A stretch of DNA of 64,000 nt, from the IMG/VR virus record IMGVR_UViG_3300020438_000007, positions 166,740-230,739 of that record. One strand, 5' to 3'. Numbering within the stretch: position 1 is the first letter of the stretch; each line of letters opens with the position of its first letter. The notes under the pieces were generated by a model. It was not told the DNA's origin and made no database searches. It saw only the letters and a list, made by a program, of their open reading frames with translations. The stretch comes from a virus. A program made the translations under genes and the position numbers. This document shows, piece by piece, positions 55,989 to 62,318 of this stretch.

Positions 55989-56442
55989 CGAGATAATCCA
56001 CAAATAAAATACCTTCTAAATGGTCAATTTCATGCTGAACCACTCTGGCAGCAATACCATCTAGTTTCCATTTCTTATATTTACCATCTTTATTTTGGAA
56101 GGTTATTTTTATTGACTTAGATCGTGATACTTCTCCATTTGTGTCGGGAACACTCAAACATCCTTCATCAAATAATACTTTTTCTTCGCTTTTCCAAGTT
56201 ATCTTGGGATTTACCATCAAATGAGCATACCTACCATGTTCTTCTGTCGTCTCATCTACCAATATCACTCTTTTATTAATTCCTATCTGTGGTGCTGCCA
56301 AACCAATACCATCCGCTTCCCACATAGCATCACACATGTCTGTATAGAGTTCTGCTATTTCTTTTTTATCAAAGACGACTTCCTCAGAAGTAACTCTGAG
56401 GCATCTATCTCCAATAGTTTTAATCTTCTTCGGGGAAGTCAT
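55972..56442 (-). CDS. def: Peptide deformylase
   Basis: 156 residues. GIGLAAPQ at 45-52, EGCLSVP at 92-98 (Cys94) and QHEIDHLEG at 135-143 (His136, Glu137, His140) are the three motifs that bind the metal and catalyse removal of the N-formyl group. Cyanophage deformylases may favour processing of photosystem proteins such as D1; that is literature-based inference. Confidence 0.95.
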   Translation of the reverse strand: MTSPKKIKTIGDRCLRVTSEEVVFDKKEIAELYTDMCDAMWEADGIGLAAPQIGINKRVILVDETTEEHGRYAHLMVNPKITWKSEEKVLFDEGCLSVPDTNGEVSRSKSIKITFQNKDGKYKKWKLDGIAARVVQHEIDHLEGILFVDYLDAKQN

Positions 56443-56560
56443 AAGGTCCGTTTAATTTACGTTCTAGTTCTCTTTCATCCAAGATATCGTTAATGAGTTG
56501 TCTTAACTCAAGTCGAAGTTGAGGATGAAGGTAAGGATATTGATATTCTTCTTTTTTCAT
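56420..56560 (-). CDS. Small protein (46 aa)
   Basis: ATG 56560 (MKKEEYQYPYLHPQLRLELR), then ILDERELERKLNGPYD, TAA at 56420-56422. Overlaps def by 23 bases and the upstream membrane gene by four. Function unknown. Confidence 0.6.
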   Translation of the reverse strand: MKKEEYQYPYLHPQLRLELRQLINDILDERELERKLNGPYDFPEED

Positions 56561-56865
56561 AGTCCATTCCAAAATGTATCGGTAGGTGATGCCATGTTTC
56601 TTGAGATGAAGTACAGACCTATGTTACATAGGAACCAATAGATGTTAACCATCCATGCCTGTCTGAAACAATACTTCCTGTTGACCTCTGCGATGTACTG
56701 ATTTCTCTCGTTTACCTCCGCAAAATCAGATAAAGGTCTTGCTTTTAACCATTGTTCTAATAAGAATGAAATAACAGTGCCGATCGCAAAGACATAGAAT
56801 AGCAGGTTCAGTAAACCTGCGATTGTGAATAAAAAACTAATCATCGTGGTCATCAAATGGGTCAT
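56557..56865 (-). CDS. Membrane protein, two helices
   Basis: 102 residues with hydrophobic segments at about 8-35 and 72-90, joined by a charged loop (LKARPLSDFAEVNERNQYIA). Start could be 56865 or a following ATG (56853, 56844). Function unknown. Confidence 0.6.
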   Translation of the reverse strand: MTHLMTTMISFLFTIAGLLNLLFYVFAIGTVISFLLEQWLKARPLSDFAEVNERNQYIAEVNRKYCFRQAWMVNIYWFLCNIGLYFISRNMASPTDTFWNGL

Positions 56866-56983
56866 CTAATCCTTCGTTTGCAAAGAATCCTCTGTAAATG
56901 CCATAAAATATGAACAATACAGTGATAACTGCAATTGAGATGGGTAATGTAAATTCTGGGTCAAATGTGTAATGGGAAATCAT
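56837..56983 (-). CDS. Small membrane protein (48 aa)
   Basis: ATG 56983 (MISHYTFDPEFTLPISIAVI), one helix, then an acidic end (GLDDPFDDHDD), TAG at 56837-56839. Overlaps both neighbours (TGATG at its start). Function unknown. Confidence 0.65.
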   Translation of the reverse strand: MISHYTFDPEFTLPISIAVITVLFIFYGIYRGFFANEGLDDPFDDHDD

Positions 56984-57228
56984 CATCTTCTACTAATAAA
57001 AACGTCGCCTTCGCCATCATCATCTTCATCTCTTCGAGGATTGAAGACTAATAACTGTTCTCCAGACTCTACATCTCGCATTTCTGGATGTAAATCTGAT
57101 CTCTTGGTTCTTGTTGGTTTGTTCATTTCATCAAATGTCGCAGTCATGGTTTTAAACATAAATGCAAATGTTGCCCCCAATAAAGCGACAAAAAAGGTCA
57201 AATACAAAAATATCATGAAATCGTTCAT
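56983..57228 (-). CDS. Membrane protein
   Basis: 81 residues: N-terminal helix (MIFLYLTFFVALLGATFAFM) and a charged tail (NPRRDEDDDGEGDVFISRR). Four-base overlap with the gene upstream. Function unknown. Confidence 0.6.
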   Translation of the reverse strand: MNDFMIFLYLTFFVALLGATFAFMFKTMTATFDEMNKPTRTKRSDLHPEMRDVESGEQLLVFNPRRDEDDDGEGDVFISRR

Positions 57229-57557
57229 CTGTTGAATAACTTTTGGATGGGAACTTGCCTCACTCTATCTATAACGTCATTTTCGACTCTATCTACGATC
57301 CTGTCCAATAAACCAATATCAATCTGCATGAATGGCGGAATGATACCCAATAAACGGAGTAATCCATCTACAAATAAAGCAAGAGTTGTAAATCCAAGGA
57401 TCATACTGAGGACAGTTGCATCACGATTATGTTTTGCCATTGATGCTTCATCAATCTTCCTTGCCTCGCCTATGGCATATTTGATGAGTTCATCAACCTC
57501 TTCTTTTGTGTATGTATCCCTTTTTGGTTTATATACGTCTGAAATAGGTAAATCCAT
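57225..57557 (-). CDS. Membrane-associated protein behind repeat element A
   Basis: 110 residues from ATG 57557 (MDLPISDVYKPKRDTYTKEE), with a helix LSMILGFTTLALFVDGLLRLL and an amphipathic C-terminus. An in-frame ATG at 57662 exists, but the interval to 57557 is filled by a 69-bp element also found directly before the carbamoyltransferase ATG, so it is leader, and AGGGTCAGC is the likely ribosome site. Function unknown. Confidence 0.6.
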   Translation of the reverse strand: MDLPISDVYKPKRDTYTKEEVDELIKYAIGEARKIDEASMAKHNRDATVLSMILGFTTLALFVDGLLRLLGIIPPFMQIDIGLLDRIVDRVENDVIDRVRQVPIQKLFNR

Positions 57558-57559
57558 AA

Positions 57560-57628
57560 GCTGACCCTGTAGGACAGAAAAATACCCGAATTTTTTTACC
57601 AGCTTTTTAGGCTTTGAAAGCTGATTTT
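57560..57628 (-). repeat. Duplicated 69-bp leader element, copy A
   Basis: It aligns over the full 69 bases with 60932-61000, without gaps by position. Conserved parts: a stem CAGCTTT...AAAGCTG, an A-run, TCGG, and GGGTCAGC just before the start codon. The AAAGCTG arm could pair with either the 5' CAGCTTT or the 3' CAGCTT next to the ATG. Confidence 0.75.
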
Positions 57629-57636
57629 CGTTTTGG

Positions 57637-57906
57637 TTAGTATCTATCTGGAATTTTGTCATAACTTTTGGAGTAGTCTGAGGGTTTCGCTTGTCGGATA
57701 CATCCAACAGCTTTTTCAAAACAAACTGAATTGAATTTGCCGTCTACTCCGATCAAAGTTATCTTAGTATGCTGAGAATGAATCTCAACTTCTTCTACTA
57801 AGTATGTATTTCCTTCGATAAGTTTAAGTTGAGGATCATCATTGTTCCCCCACCTAACTTGCTCAGGTGTACAACCCAAAAATCTGACTTGATCTCCTAT
57901 TTTCAT
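57637..57906 (-). CDS. Hypothetical beta-rich protein
   Basis: 89 residues, MKIGDQVRFLGCTPEQVRWG, YLVEEVEIHSQHTKITLIGV: looks like a small SH3/KOW-type barrel. Overlaps the 28-aa gene as ATGA. Function unknown. Confidence 0.6.
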   Translation of the reverse strand: MKIGDQVRFLGCTPEQVRWGNNDDPQLKLIEGNTYLVEEVEIHSQHTKITLIGVDGKFNSVCFEKAVGCIRQAKPSDYSKSYDKIPDRY

Positions 57907-57989
57907 AGTCCTCTATGTGGATCATAATATAAAAGTGTCCATGCAATGTAAATGGTTGCTAGGACACTGGGAATTAGTAATAAAGGCAT
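57903..57989 (-). CDS. Tiny membrane protein (28 aa)
   Basis: ATG 57989 (MPLLLIPSVLATIYIAWTLL, then YYDPHRGL), TGA at 57903-57905 overlapping the next ATG. One membrane helix. Directly behind a consensus promoter. Function unknown; size resembles small photosystem/cytochrome subunits, but I see no match. Confidence 0.6.
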   Translation of the reverse strand: MPLLLIPSVLATIYIAWTLLYYDPHRGL

Positions 57990-58006
57990 TGTAATGCAAT
58001 GGTTAA

Positions 58007-58156
58007 TTAAATTATATCGGAATCTTGATCTTCTGTCAAGGGAAGTCCGAGTGTTTTTATGTTTAAAAGTTCTTGGAGAAATTTTATCTCCGCTTTTAGT
58101 TTCTGGTTTTCTTCTTCTAAGAAGTCGCAGTGCTCTGCGTAAATGTGAATACTCAT
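58007..58156 (-). CDS. Small coiled-coil protein (49 aa)
   Basis: ATG 58156 (MSIHIYAEHCDFLEEENQKL), leucine-zipper-like (LEEENQKLKAEIKFLQELLN), TAA at 58007-58009. The 3' end holds the promoter of the next gene. It follows a terminator. Confidence 0.65.
   Translation of the reverse strand: MSIHIYAEHCDFLEEENQKLKAEIKFLQELLNIKTLGLPLTEDQDSDII
58011..58039 (-). promoter_or_regulatory. Consensus promoter TTGACA-17-TATAAT
   Basis: -35 TTGACA at 58034-58039 and -10 TATAAT at 58011-58016, for the 28-aa membrane protein and genes after it. Confidence 0.8.
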
Positions 58157-58164
58157 AAATGCGA

Positions 58165-58188
58165 AGAGACCCCCTTTCGGAGGTCTCT
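58165..58188 (-). terminator. Terminator-like hairpin
   Basis: AGAGACC-TCC-GAAA-GGG-GGTCTCT, a strong 10-bp stem with tetraloop; T-tract weak. It lies between the Cys-bearing gene and the coiled-coil gene. Confidence 0.7.
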
Positions 58189-58211
58189 GAGTTTAGTTCA
58201 TTGGTTTGGAA

Positions 58212-58373
58212 TTACCGTAAGATTTCTGTACATACTTTTCGACAGTAATTGTCCGTACAATCTATCATACAGGCAAAGTATTCGTCGATTAAGTCGTCCT
58301 GAGAAAATTCAGGATTTGTATCTTCGTGATGAATCCATTCTGCCATTTGATTGCGTGACATTCGGGTTCTCAT
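58212..58373 (-). CDS. Small cysteine-bearing protein (53 aa)
   Basis: ATG 58373 (MRTRMSRNQMAEWIHHEDTN), excellent GAGGAG ribosome site, C-terminal cysteines in CMIDCTDNYCRKVC, TAA 58212-58214. The C-x4-C...C-x3-C spacing may bind metal. Late box TATAAATA about 80 bases upstream. Confidence 0.7.
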   Translation of the reverse strand: MRTRMSRNQMAEWIHHEDTNPEFSQDDLIDEYFACMIDCTDNYCRKVCTEILR

Positions 58374-58454
58374 AAATTTCTTCTCCTCTGAATTGTGATT
58401 TACATAACGAAGTTTTTCAGCATCACTTCATTTTGTCCGTCCTAATTCTACCAG

Positions 58455-58462
58455 TATTTATA
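58455..58462 (-). promoter_or_regulatory. Late promoter TATAAATA
   Basis: Exact T4-type late box on the minus strand, upstream of the cysteine-bearing gene; the leader contains a GAAGT...ACTTC hairpin. Confidence 0.65.
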
Positions 58463-58524
58463 GAGCAATTCCCGATTTTTGTGTTGAAGTTCACACACTG
58501 TAATGGCGTATTTTTACCCACGCA

Positions 58525-58623
58525 TTAATACTTACCTTCCTTTATATACATCATAATCAAGAAGGCCGCACTGGTGGCAACCGTTATCGACAATGCAATG
58601 ATTGCCGTATGTACTATGTTCAC
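58525..58623 (-). CDS. Tiny membrane protein (32 aa), GTG start
   Basis: GTG 58623 reads MNIVHTAIIALSITVATSAA with a helix to LIMMYIKEGKY; TAA at 58525-58527. A second frame from ATG 58639 to 58532 gives a 35-residue Cys-rich peptide (CEHSTYGNHC, CHQCGLL); both may not be real. The membrane frame looks more natural. Confidence 0.5.
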   Translation of the reverse strand: MNIVHTAIIALSITVATSAAFLIMMYIKEGKY

Positions 58624-58646
58624 AAAATTTACTTAACATAACGTAA

Positions 58647-58654
58647 TATTTATA
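58647..58654 (-). promoter_or_regulatory. Late promoter TATAAATA
   Basis: Exact late box 23 bases before GTG 58623 and seven bases before ATG 58639. Confidence 0.65.
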
Positions 58655-58657
58655 CCA

Positions 58658-58828
58658 TCAATCATCTTCCGTGTATGCTGATGGATTTTTCCTGAGAAAT
58701 TGCTTGCAATGTCCATGAACATCTATCTCCTGTTCCAAGTGTGCCTTAGTATGCACAACTTCAATGAATCCTATAATTAATAGTAAAAACACTGGTGCAA
58801 ACCAGAGTGGATTAGAAAGTATTTTCAT
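58658..58828 (-). CDS. Small membrane protein (56 aa)
   Basis: ATG 58828 (MKILSNPLWFAPVFLLLIIG), one helix, then VVHTKAHLEQEIDVHGHCKQ and an acidic end; TGA at 58658-58660. It lies downstream of a terminator, so it probably has its own promoter in or beyond that region. Function unknown. Confidence 0.65.
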   Translation of the reverse strand: MKILSNPLWFAPVFLLLIIGFIEVVHTKAHLEQEIDVHGHCKQFLRKNPSAYTEDD

Positions 58829-58832
58829 TCAT

Positions 58833-58862
58833 AAAAAAAAACCTCTACAATATGTAGAGGTT
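58833..58862 (-). terminator. Rho-independent terminator
   Basis: AACCTCTACA-TAT-TGTAGAGGTT then nine T on the minus strand; ends the DUF4278-like unit. Confidence 0.92.
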
Positions 58863-58892
58863 AACGACAAGTAGATGTTTGTCAACTACTGA

Positions 58893-59036
58893 TCAGCTCT
58901 TAGATGCGAACTTGCGTTCCACCTTGACACCACGATACATTAGATCGTGACGTTGCTTCTTAGCAGCTTCTTCGAGTACCTTTGCATTGTACTCGGCAGA
59001 GTCATAAGAGACTCCTCTGTATGTGACTTGTGCCAT
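58893..59036 (-). CDS. DUF4278-like YRG protein
   Basis: 47 residues from ATG 59036 (MAQVTYRGVSYDSAEYNAKV), AGGAG upstream; the two YRGV motifs (VTYRGVSY, LMYRGVKVE) resemble cyanobacterial DUF4278. Downstream of the riboswitch-like leader and the 54-aa gene, so probably under the same control. Confidence 0.65.
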   Translation of the reverse strand: MAQVTYRGVSYDSAEYNAKVLEEAAKKQRHDLMYRGVKVERKFASKS

Positions 59037-59082
59037 CGGTTTTACTCCTGTAAGTAGTAGGGGGGTTTTAAATCCCGTTCCT

Positions 59083-59247
59083 TCAGTCGTCATTTGCGTC
59101 CCAGCACCCAGGCGTTGACTCTTGCATAACAAGAATCAGTTCCGCCTTCTCGTTCTCACTTAACGTGTTGTTCCTAAGTATTCGATCAGTAATGTCGAAT
59201 GCTTGAGAACACTCAAGTGAAGTATAGAGTAACAAGAGAGGTATCAT
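59083..59247 (-). CDS. Small cyanophage protein after riboswitch-like leader (54 aa)
   Basis: ATG 59247 (MIPLLLLYTSLECSQAFDIT), hydrophobic N-terminus, then ENEKAELILVMQESTP and GCWDANDD; TGA at 59083-59085. The pattern ECSxA...CxWDANDD looks conserved in cyanophages from memory. Immediately preceded by a second CGTTCATCCC. Confidence 0.65.
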   Translation of the reverse strand: MIPLLLLYTSLECSQAFDITDRILRNNTLSENEKAELILVMQESTPGCWDANDD

Positions 59248-59325
59248 GGGATGAACGATCCGTTCCGTGTCGGCTTACTTGCGTCCCCTCATTCTGCCAA
59301 AGGCAACTTGGGGGATGAACGTGTG
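59248..59325 (-). ncRNA. Glutamine-riboswitch-like leader
   Basis: Transcript start predicted near 59324. Core: CGTTCA (from 59321), stem TCCCC (59311-59315) with GGGGA (59284-59288), inner hairpin TGCC-TTT-GGCA, then ACGCAAGTAAG. This matches the glnA/downstream-peptide motif (CGUUCA, stem, ACGGAAGUAGG) except at two or three positions. A second CGTTCATCCC at 59248-59257 touches the ATG and could compete for the GGGGA strand. Confidence 0.5.
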
Positions 59326-59330
59326 TGTTA

Positions 59331-59359
59331 ATTATAACACAATGCAATTATTTATGCAA
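59331..59359 (-). promoter_or_regulatory. Promoter TTGCAT-17-TATAAT
   Basis: -35 TTGCAT at 59354-59359 and -10 TATAAT at 59331-59336; drives the riboswitch-like leader. A late-like ATAAATAA overlaps the spacer. Confidence 0.7.
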
Positions 59360-59395
59360 GTTTTTTGCAGCAATAGCGTGTGTATTGTTACAATT

Positions 59396-60931
59396 TTATG
59401 AAGATTTAACATTGTCACCTAGTACTAGAGTGTCTAGACCAGTCTCATAAAATAGTTCCAAGGCATCCCCAAACCTTCCAGCTATGGGTTTACCACCATT
59501 ATTTAGGGAAGTATTGAGCAAGACAGGTGATCCAGTCAACTTCTCAAACTCCTGTAGTAGACTGTAATAATCTTCTTGAGATTCATTTACTGTGTTGATT
59601 CTACATGTACCATCTACATGTGTGATTGTAGGATATCTGTCTGGTTCTAACACATCAGTCACATATAACATGTATGGACTGGGACCATTCCAGTAGAAAT
59701 TTTCACTTACCTTCTCTTCTAAAACAGAGGCACCGAATGGTCTGAATGGTTCTCTATGTTTAACCTTATTATTAATAAAGTCTTTCCCATGAGGATCAAA
59801 AGGATTCATAAGTATACTTCTATTACCTAATGCTCTAGGACCTATCTCACCATGTCCTTGATACCAACCAACAATCTCACCCTTGGCGAGTCTTTCTGCG
59901 GTCTCCTTGATAGTTTTGGTAGAAGGTCTATCAATAGGAGCCTGATCATCTTGCATAAAGGGGAATCCTTCTGTGGGGAGTGGCATCATATTGTGTTCCC
60001 TTCTTAGAAACTCTATTGCACCAAGACTCAATCCCTGATCGTATGCGTGTGGTGGTATAACAAGATTAGGTATGGCATCTTTCAATACCTTATTAATAAT
60101 AGTATTCTGTGCCACACCACCAGAGTACCCAACAATATCATCTGGTTTAACAAACTCTAGAAAATGTTTTAGATATATCTGTTCTGTATATTCATGTGCT
60201 GTATGAATATAATCCATGATGTATTGTTGATCGTGAAGATTATGATCTATTACATCAAAATTCCATAGTTTTTCTAGATCATCTATACCAATACCCTTAG
60301 CAGATATATCTGGATCATGTTTACCAAACGCTTTCAGAGCCATGATCTTCCCTGCCTGATCTAGGTAATGACCACCCATCTGTAAGGCAGCACCCATCCT
60401 AGTCATAATGAATCCAAGACTAGGAGAACCCTGTTGACTTGGAAATATACCTACTGTCTTGCCATGATCTATAAGTTTATCATCTCTCCATACACTACGA
60501 TACATCCAATCATCACCGAATCCATCAAAGACGAAGTGAAGATTGGGTTTGACCTTCATAGGCCAGAAACTTAATGTATGTGCATAGTGATGATCTATCC
60601 TGTGAATAGGGCATCTAAATCCTAAGTCTTTGAAAAAAGGTATATCTACTACTTCTGATATCTCTTGGGAATTTATAGAGAAGGATGTATGTACGACACC
60701 CATCCTTTCATATTCAGTTCCAGCACAGTCCATGATGATGCAGACACCATCAATAAACCAAGGTTGGATATTCCAATCCTCAAGTATTCTTGTCCATTGA
60801 TATACTCCGTTCTCAAAACCTACATGCTTACATTGATAGTCTCTTTCAAAAGATCTATATCTGACAGTCTCTCCGTCATAGTAAGTTACGTTTGCGTCAT
60901 GAGAGTCTAGTCTTAGACCTAATAATTTCAT
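59396..60931 (-). CDS. Carbamoyltransferase (NodU/TobZ family)
   Basis: 511 residues. LDSHDAN (His11), DHHYAH (113-118) and the C-terminal GWYQGHGEIGPRALGNRSIL, RPFGASVLEE and PVLLNTSLNN are carbamoyltransferase motifs: carbamoyl phosphate is activated to carbamoyl-AMP, then passed to a hydroxyl or amine. In phages such enzymes may modify nucleotides, sugars or surface structures; substrate unknown. Start at 60931 directly abuts leader element B. Confidence 0.85.
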   Translation of the reverse strand: MKLLGLRLDSHDANVTYYDGETVRYRSFERDYQCKHVGFENGVYQWTRILEDWNIQPWFIDGVCIIMDCAGTEYERMGVVHTSFSINSQEISEVVDIPFFKDLGFRCPIHRIDHHYAHTLSFWPMKVKPNLHFVFDGFGDDWMYRSVWRDDKLIDHGKTVGIFPSQQGSPSLGFIMTRMGAALQMGGHYLDQAGKIMALKAFGKHDPDISAKGIGIDDLEKLWNFDVIDHNLHDQQYIMDYIHTAHEYTEQIYLKHFLEFVKPDDIVGYSGGVAQNTIINKVLKDAIPNLVIPPHAYDQGLSLGAIEFLRREHNMMPLPTEGFPFMQDDQAPIDRPSTKTIKETAERLAKGEIVGWYQGHGEIGPRALGNRSILMNPFDPHGKDFINNKVKHREPFRPFGASVLEEKVSENFYWNGPSPYMLYVTDVLEPDRYPTITHVDGTCRINTVNESQEDYYSLLQEFEKLTGSPVLLNTSLNNGGKPIAGRFGDALELFYETGLDTLVLGDNVKSS

Positions 60932-61000
60932 GCTGACCCTACGGTTCAAATTTTTATCCGAGTTTTTTTCCCAGCTTTTTGTGTTTTAAAAGCTGATTTT
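60932..61000 (-). repeat. Duplicated 69-bp leader element, copy B
   Basis: Same length and order as 57560-57628: CAGCTTT...AAAGCTG stem, A-run, CTCGG, then GGGTCAGC immediately before the carbamoyltransferase ATG. Fills the whole gap between two genes. Confidence 0.75.
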
Positions 61001-61253
61001 ACATGCCAGGTGGCATCGAAGGATCATTCATAGGCATACCAGAACCAGGCATATTATATCCCTGACCCATTCCACCCATGCCAGGAGGTCCTCCCTGTTG
61101 TCCTCCACCACCAAACTGACGGTTGACTCCGCCTGGTTGCATCTTCTCAAACCCATGTTCAACTCTATGAGATTCTACAGTTTGTTTAATTGTTTCCAAT
61201 TCTTTCTGTAGATCCTTTAACTTATAGAGGATCAAATCAATCTTATCTTCCAT
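60999..61253 (-). CDS. Coiled-coil protein with Gly/Pro/Met tail
   Basis: 84 residues: helix MEDKIDLILYKLKDLQKELE and low-complexity tail (GGGGQQGGPPGMGGMGQG). Possibly structural or an assembly factor. Overlaps the next gene by 11 bases. Confidence 0.6.
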   Translation of the reverse strand: MEDKIDLILYKLKDLQKELETIKQTVESHRVEHGFEKMQPGGVNRQFGGGGQQGGPPGMGGMGQGYNMPGSGMPMNDPSMPPGM

Positions 61254-61452
61254 GTTGAGACCTATTTTTTATAATGATACAGTTGTTTGCATAGTCAGGA
61301 GTAAACTCTAAGACATCATCAGATGGCCAATCCAACTCTTCATAGAGAGCATTGAGTCTGTCCATGTCTTCCCAAAGGTCATTAACATGTTCCGTGGGAG
61401 ATCGTTTAAACCAATCGTCTCCACACTCCTCTGGTTCTAAGTTTCCGTGCAT
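61243..61452 (-). CDS. Hypothetical acidic protein
   Basis: 69 residues, MHGNLEPEECGDDWFKRSPT, DLWEDMDRLNALYEELDWPS. Two bases from the gene upstream. Function unknown. Confidence 0.6.
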   Translation of the reverse strand: MHGNLEPEECGDDWFKRSPTEHVNDLWEDMDRLNALYEELDWPSDDVLEFTPDYANNCIIIKNRSQHGR

Positions 61453-61454
61453 TG

Positions 61455-61670
61455 TTATCTTCCTAAGAAATAATGATTGATTACTTCAATTTTCTCATGT
61501 GCTTGAGCAACAGCAGCAATCTCGCCATCTACTGCTGCCATGATATCAGAGTGTTCACCAATACCTACAGGTGAGTTGAGATAGACCTCAACATTCTGTC
61601 GATGTTTGGCGATTAATCCTTCATAATAACGGATTTGTGACTTTAAAATGTCATCACGCAAGTTAACCAT
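61455..61670 (-). CDS. Hypothetical helical protein
   Basis: 71 residues, MVNLRDDILKSQIRYYEGLI, probably two helices. One base from the glutaredoxin gene. Function unknown. Confidence 0.6.
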   Translation of the reverse strand: MVNLRDDILKSQIRYYEGLIAKHRQNVEVYLNSPVGIGEHSDIMAAVDGEIAAVAQAHEKIEVINHYFLGR

Positions 61671-61671
61671 A

Positions 61672-61908
61672 TTAAACTAGTTTGTATTCTTGTAGGTATT
61701 TAACAGTTTCTGCTGCGCCACCAATGGTGAGGTCATCAACTGATACTTGAGGGAATGTAGATCCCTCACCAAACTGGGAAATGAATTCATTCTTGTCGAA
61801 GTCTTCGTCAAGTTTATATTCTACGAAGTTTAGTTCAGCTAATTGTAACACAGAAATAACTTTTTTGCAATGACCACATCCCAATTTTGAGTAAACGGTA
61901 AAATTCAT
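61672..61908 (-). CDS. Glutaredoxin
   Basis: 78 residues from ATG 61908 (MNFTVYSKLGCGHCKKVISV). CGHC redox site, TFPQVSVDDLTIGGAAET with the cis-proline and GG. It may reduce ribonucleotide reductase or thiol targets. Start at 61908 overlaps the upstream stop as ATGA. Confidence 0.85.
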   Translation of the reverse strand: MNFTVYSKLGCGHCKKVISVLQLAELNFVEYKLDEDFDKNEFISQFGEGSTFPQVSVDDLTIGGAAETVKYLQEYKLV

Positions 61909-62129
61909 TTTGCCTCGTGTGTTTGAAACCACTCTTTGAGTGAAATTTGATAACCAGACTCTCGACTAGGAGGTTCTTTTATTCCTTTGATCTGCTTCCA
62001 TTTATTGTGCAACGCACCCAGTTCCCATGCTTGAGACAAACTTCGAGGTCCGTTCTCTAGGAGTTCAAGATGACGTTTGTTATTACAATAGTTGTCAGCG
62101 TAATCCTTTCGCCAGGATGTATCGATCAA
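61905..62129 (-). CDS. Hypothetical protein, TTG start
   Basis: 74 residues (IDTSWRKDYADNYCNNKRHL). TTG at 62129 overlaps the previous TGA (TTGA) and has GGAGCG upstream. Charged; function unknown. Confidence 0.55.
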   Translation of the reverse strand: MIDTSWRKDYADNYCNNKRHLELLENGPRSLSQAWELGALHNKWKQIKGIKEPPSRESGYQISLKEWFQTHEAK

Positions 62130-62287
62130 AGAAGTATCGCTCCGATTACAAACCCCTTAGCGAAGGCAATACATGTGATTTGATAGTCTGTTAGATTAAA
62201 TTTCTTTTGAAACTTCTTAATAAGTTTCTTATCCCATTCAACTACTTTATCGAAAGCTCCTTTTGCTTTATGTTTGAAACAACTCAT
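62126..62287 (-). CDS. Small protein with C-terminal helix (53 aa)
   Basis: ATG 62287 (MSCFKHKAKGAFDKVVEWDK), basic, then LTDYQITCIAFAKGFVIGAI ending LL; TGA 62126-62128. Late box 18 bases upstream. LTDYQ recalls the LTDxQFN opening but at a different place. Function unknown. Confidence 0.65.
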   Translation of the reverse strand: MSCFKHKAKGAFDKVVEWDKKLIKKFQKKFNLTDYQITCIAFAKGFVIGAILL

Positions 62288-62304
62288 GCTGTATATTAAA
62301 AAAA

Positions 62305-62314
62305 CTATTTAGAT
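62305..62314 (-). promoter_or_regulatory. Late promoter box ATCTAAATAG
   Basis: Minus-strand CTAAATA, 18 bases before ATG 62287; a TATAAT lies just upstream, so early transcription is also possible. Confidence 0.5.
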
Positions 62315-62318
62315 TATA

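Noticed and set aside
57558-57662. N-terminal extension MTKFQIDTNQ... of the gene at 57225
   Set aside because: The stretch coincides with a 69-bp element repeated in a non-coding gap before another gene.
57903-57989. Small photosystem or cytochrome subunit (28-aa membrane protein)
   Set aside because: Only size and a single helix agree; no specific sequence match could be made by eye.
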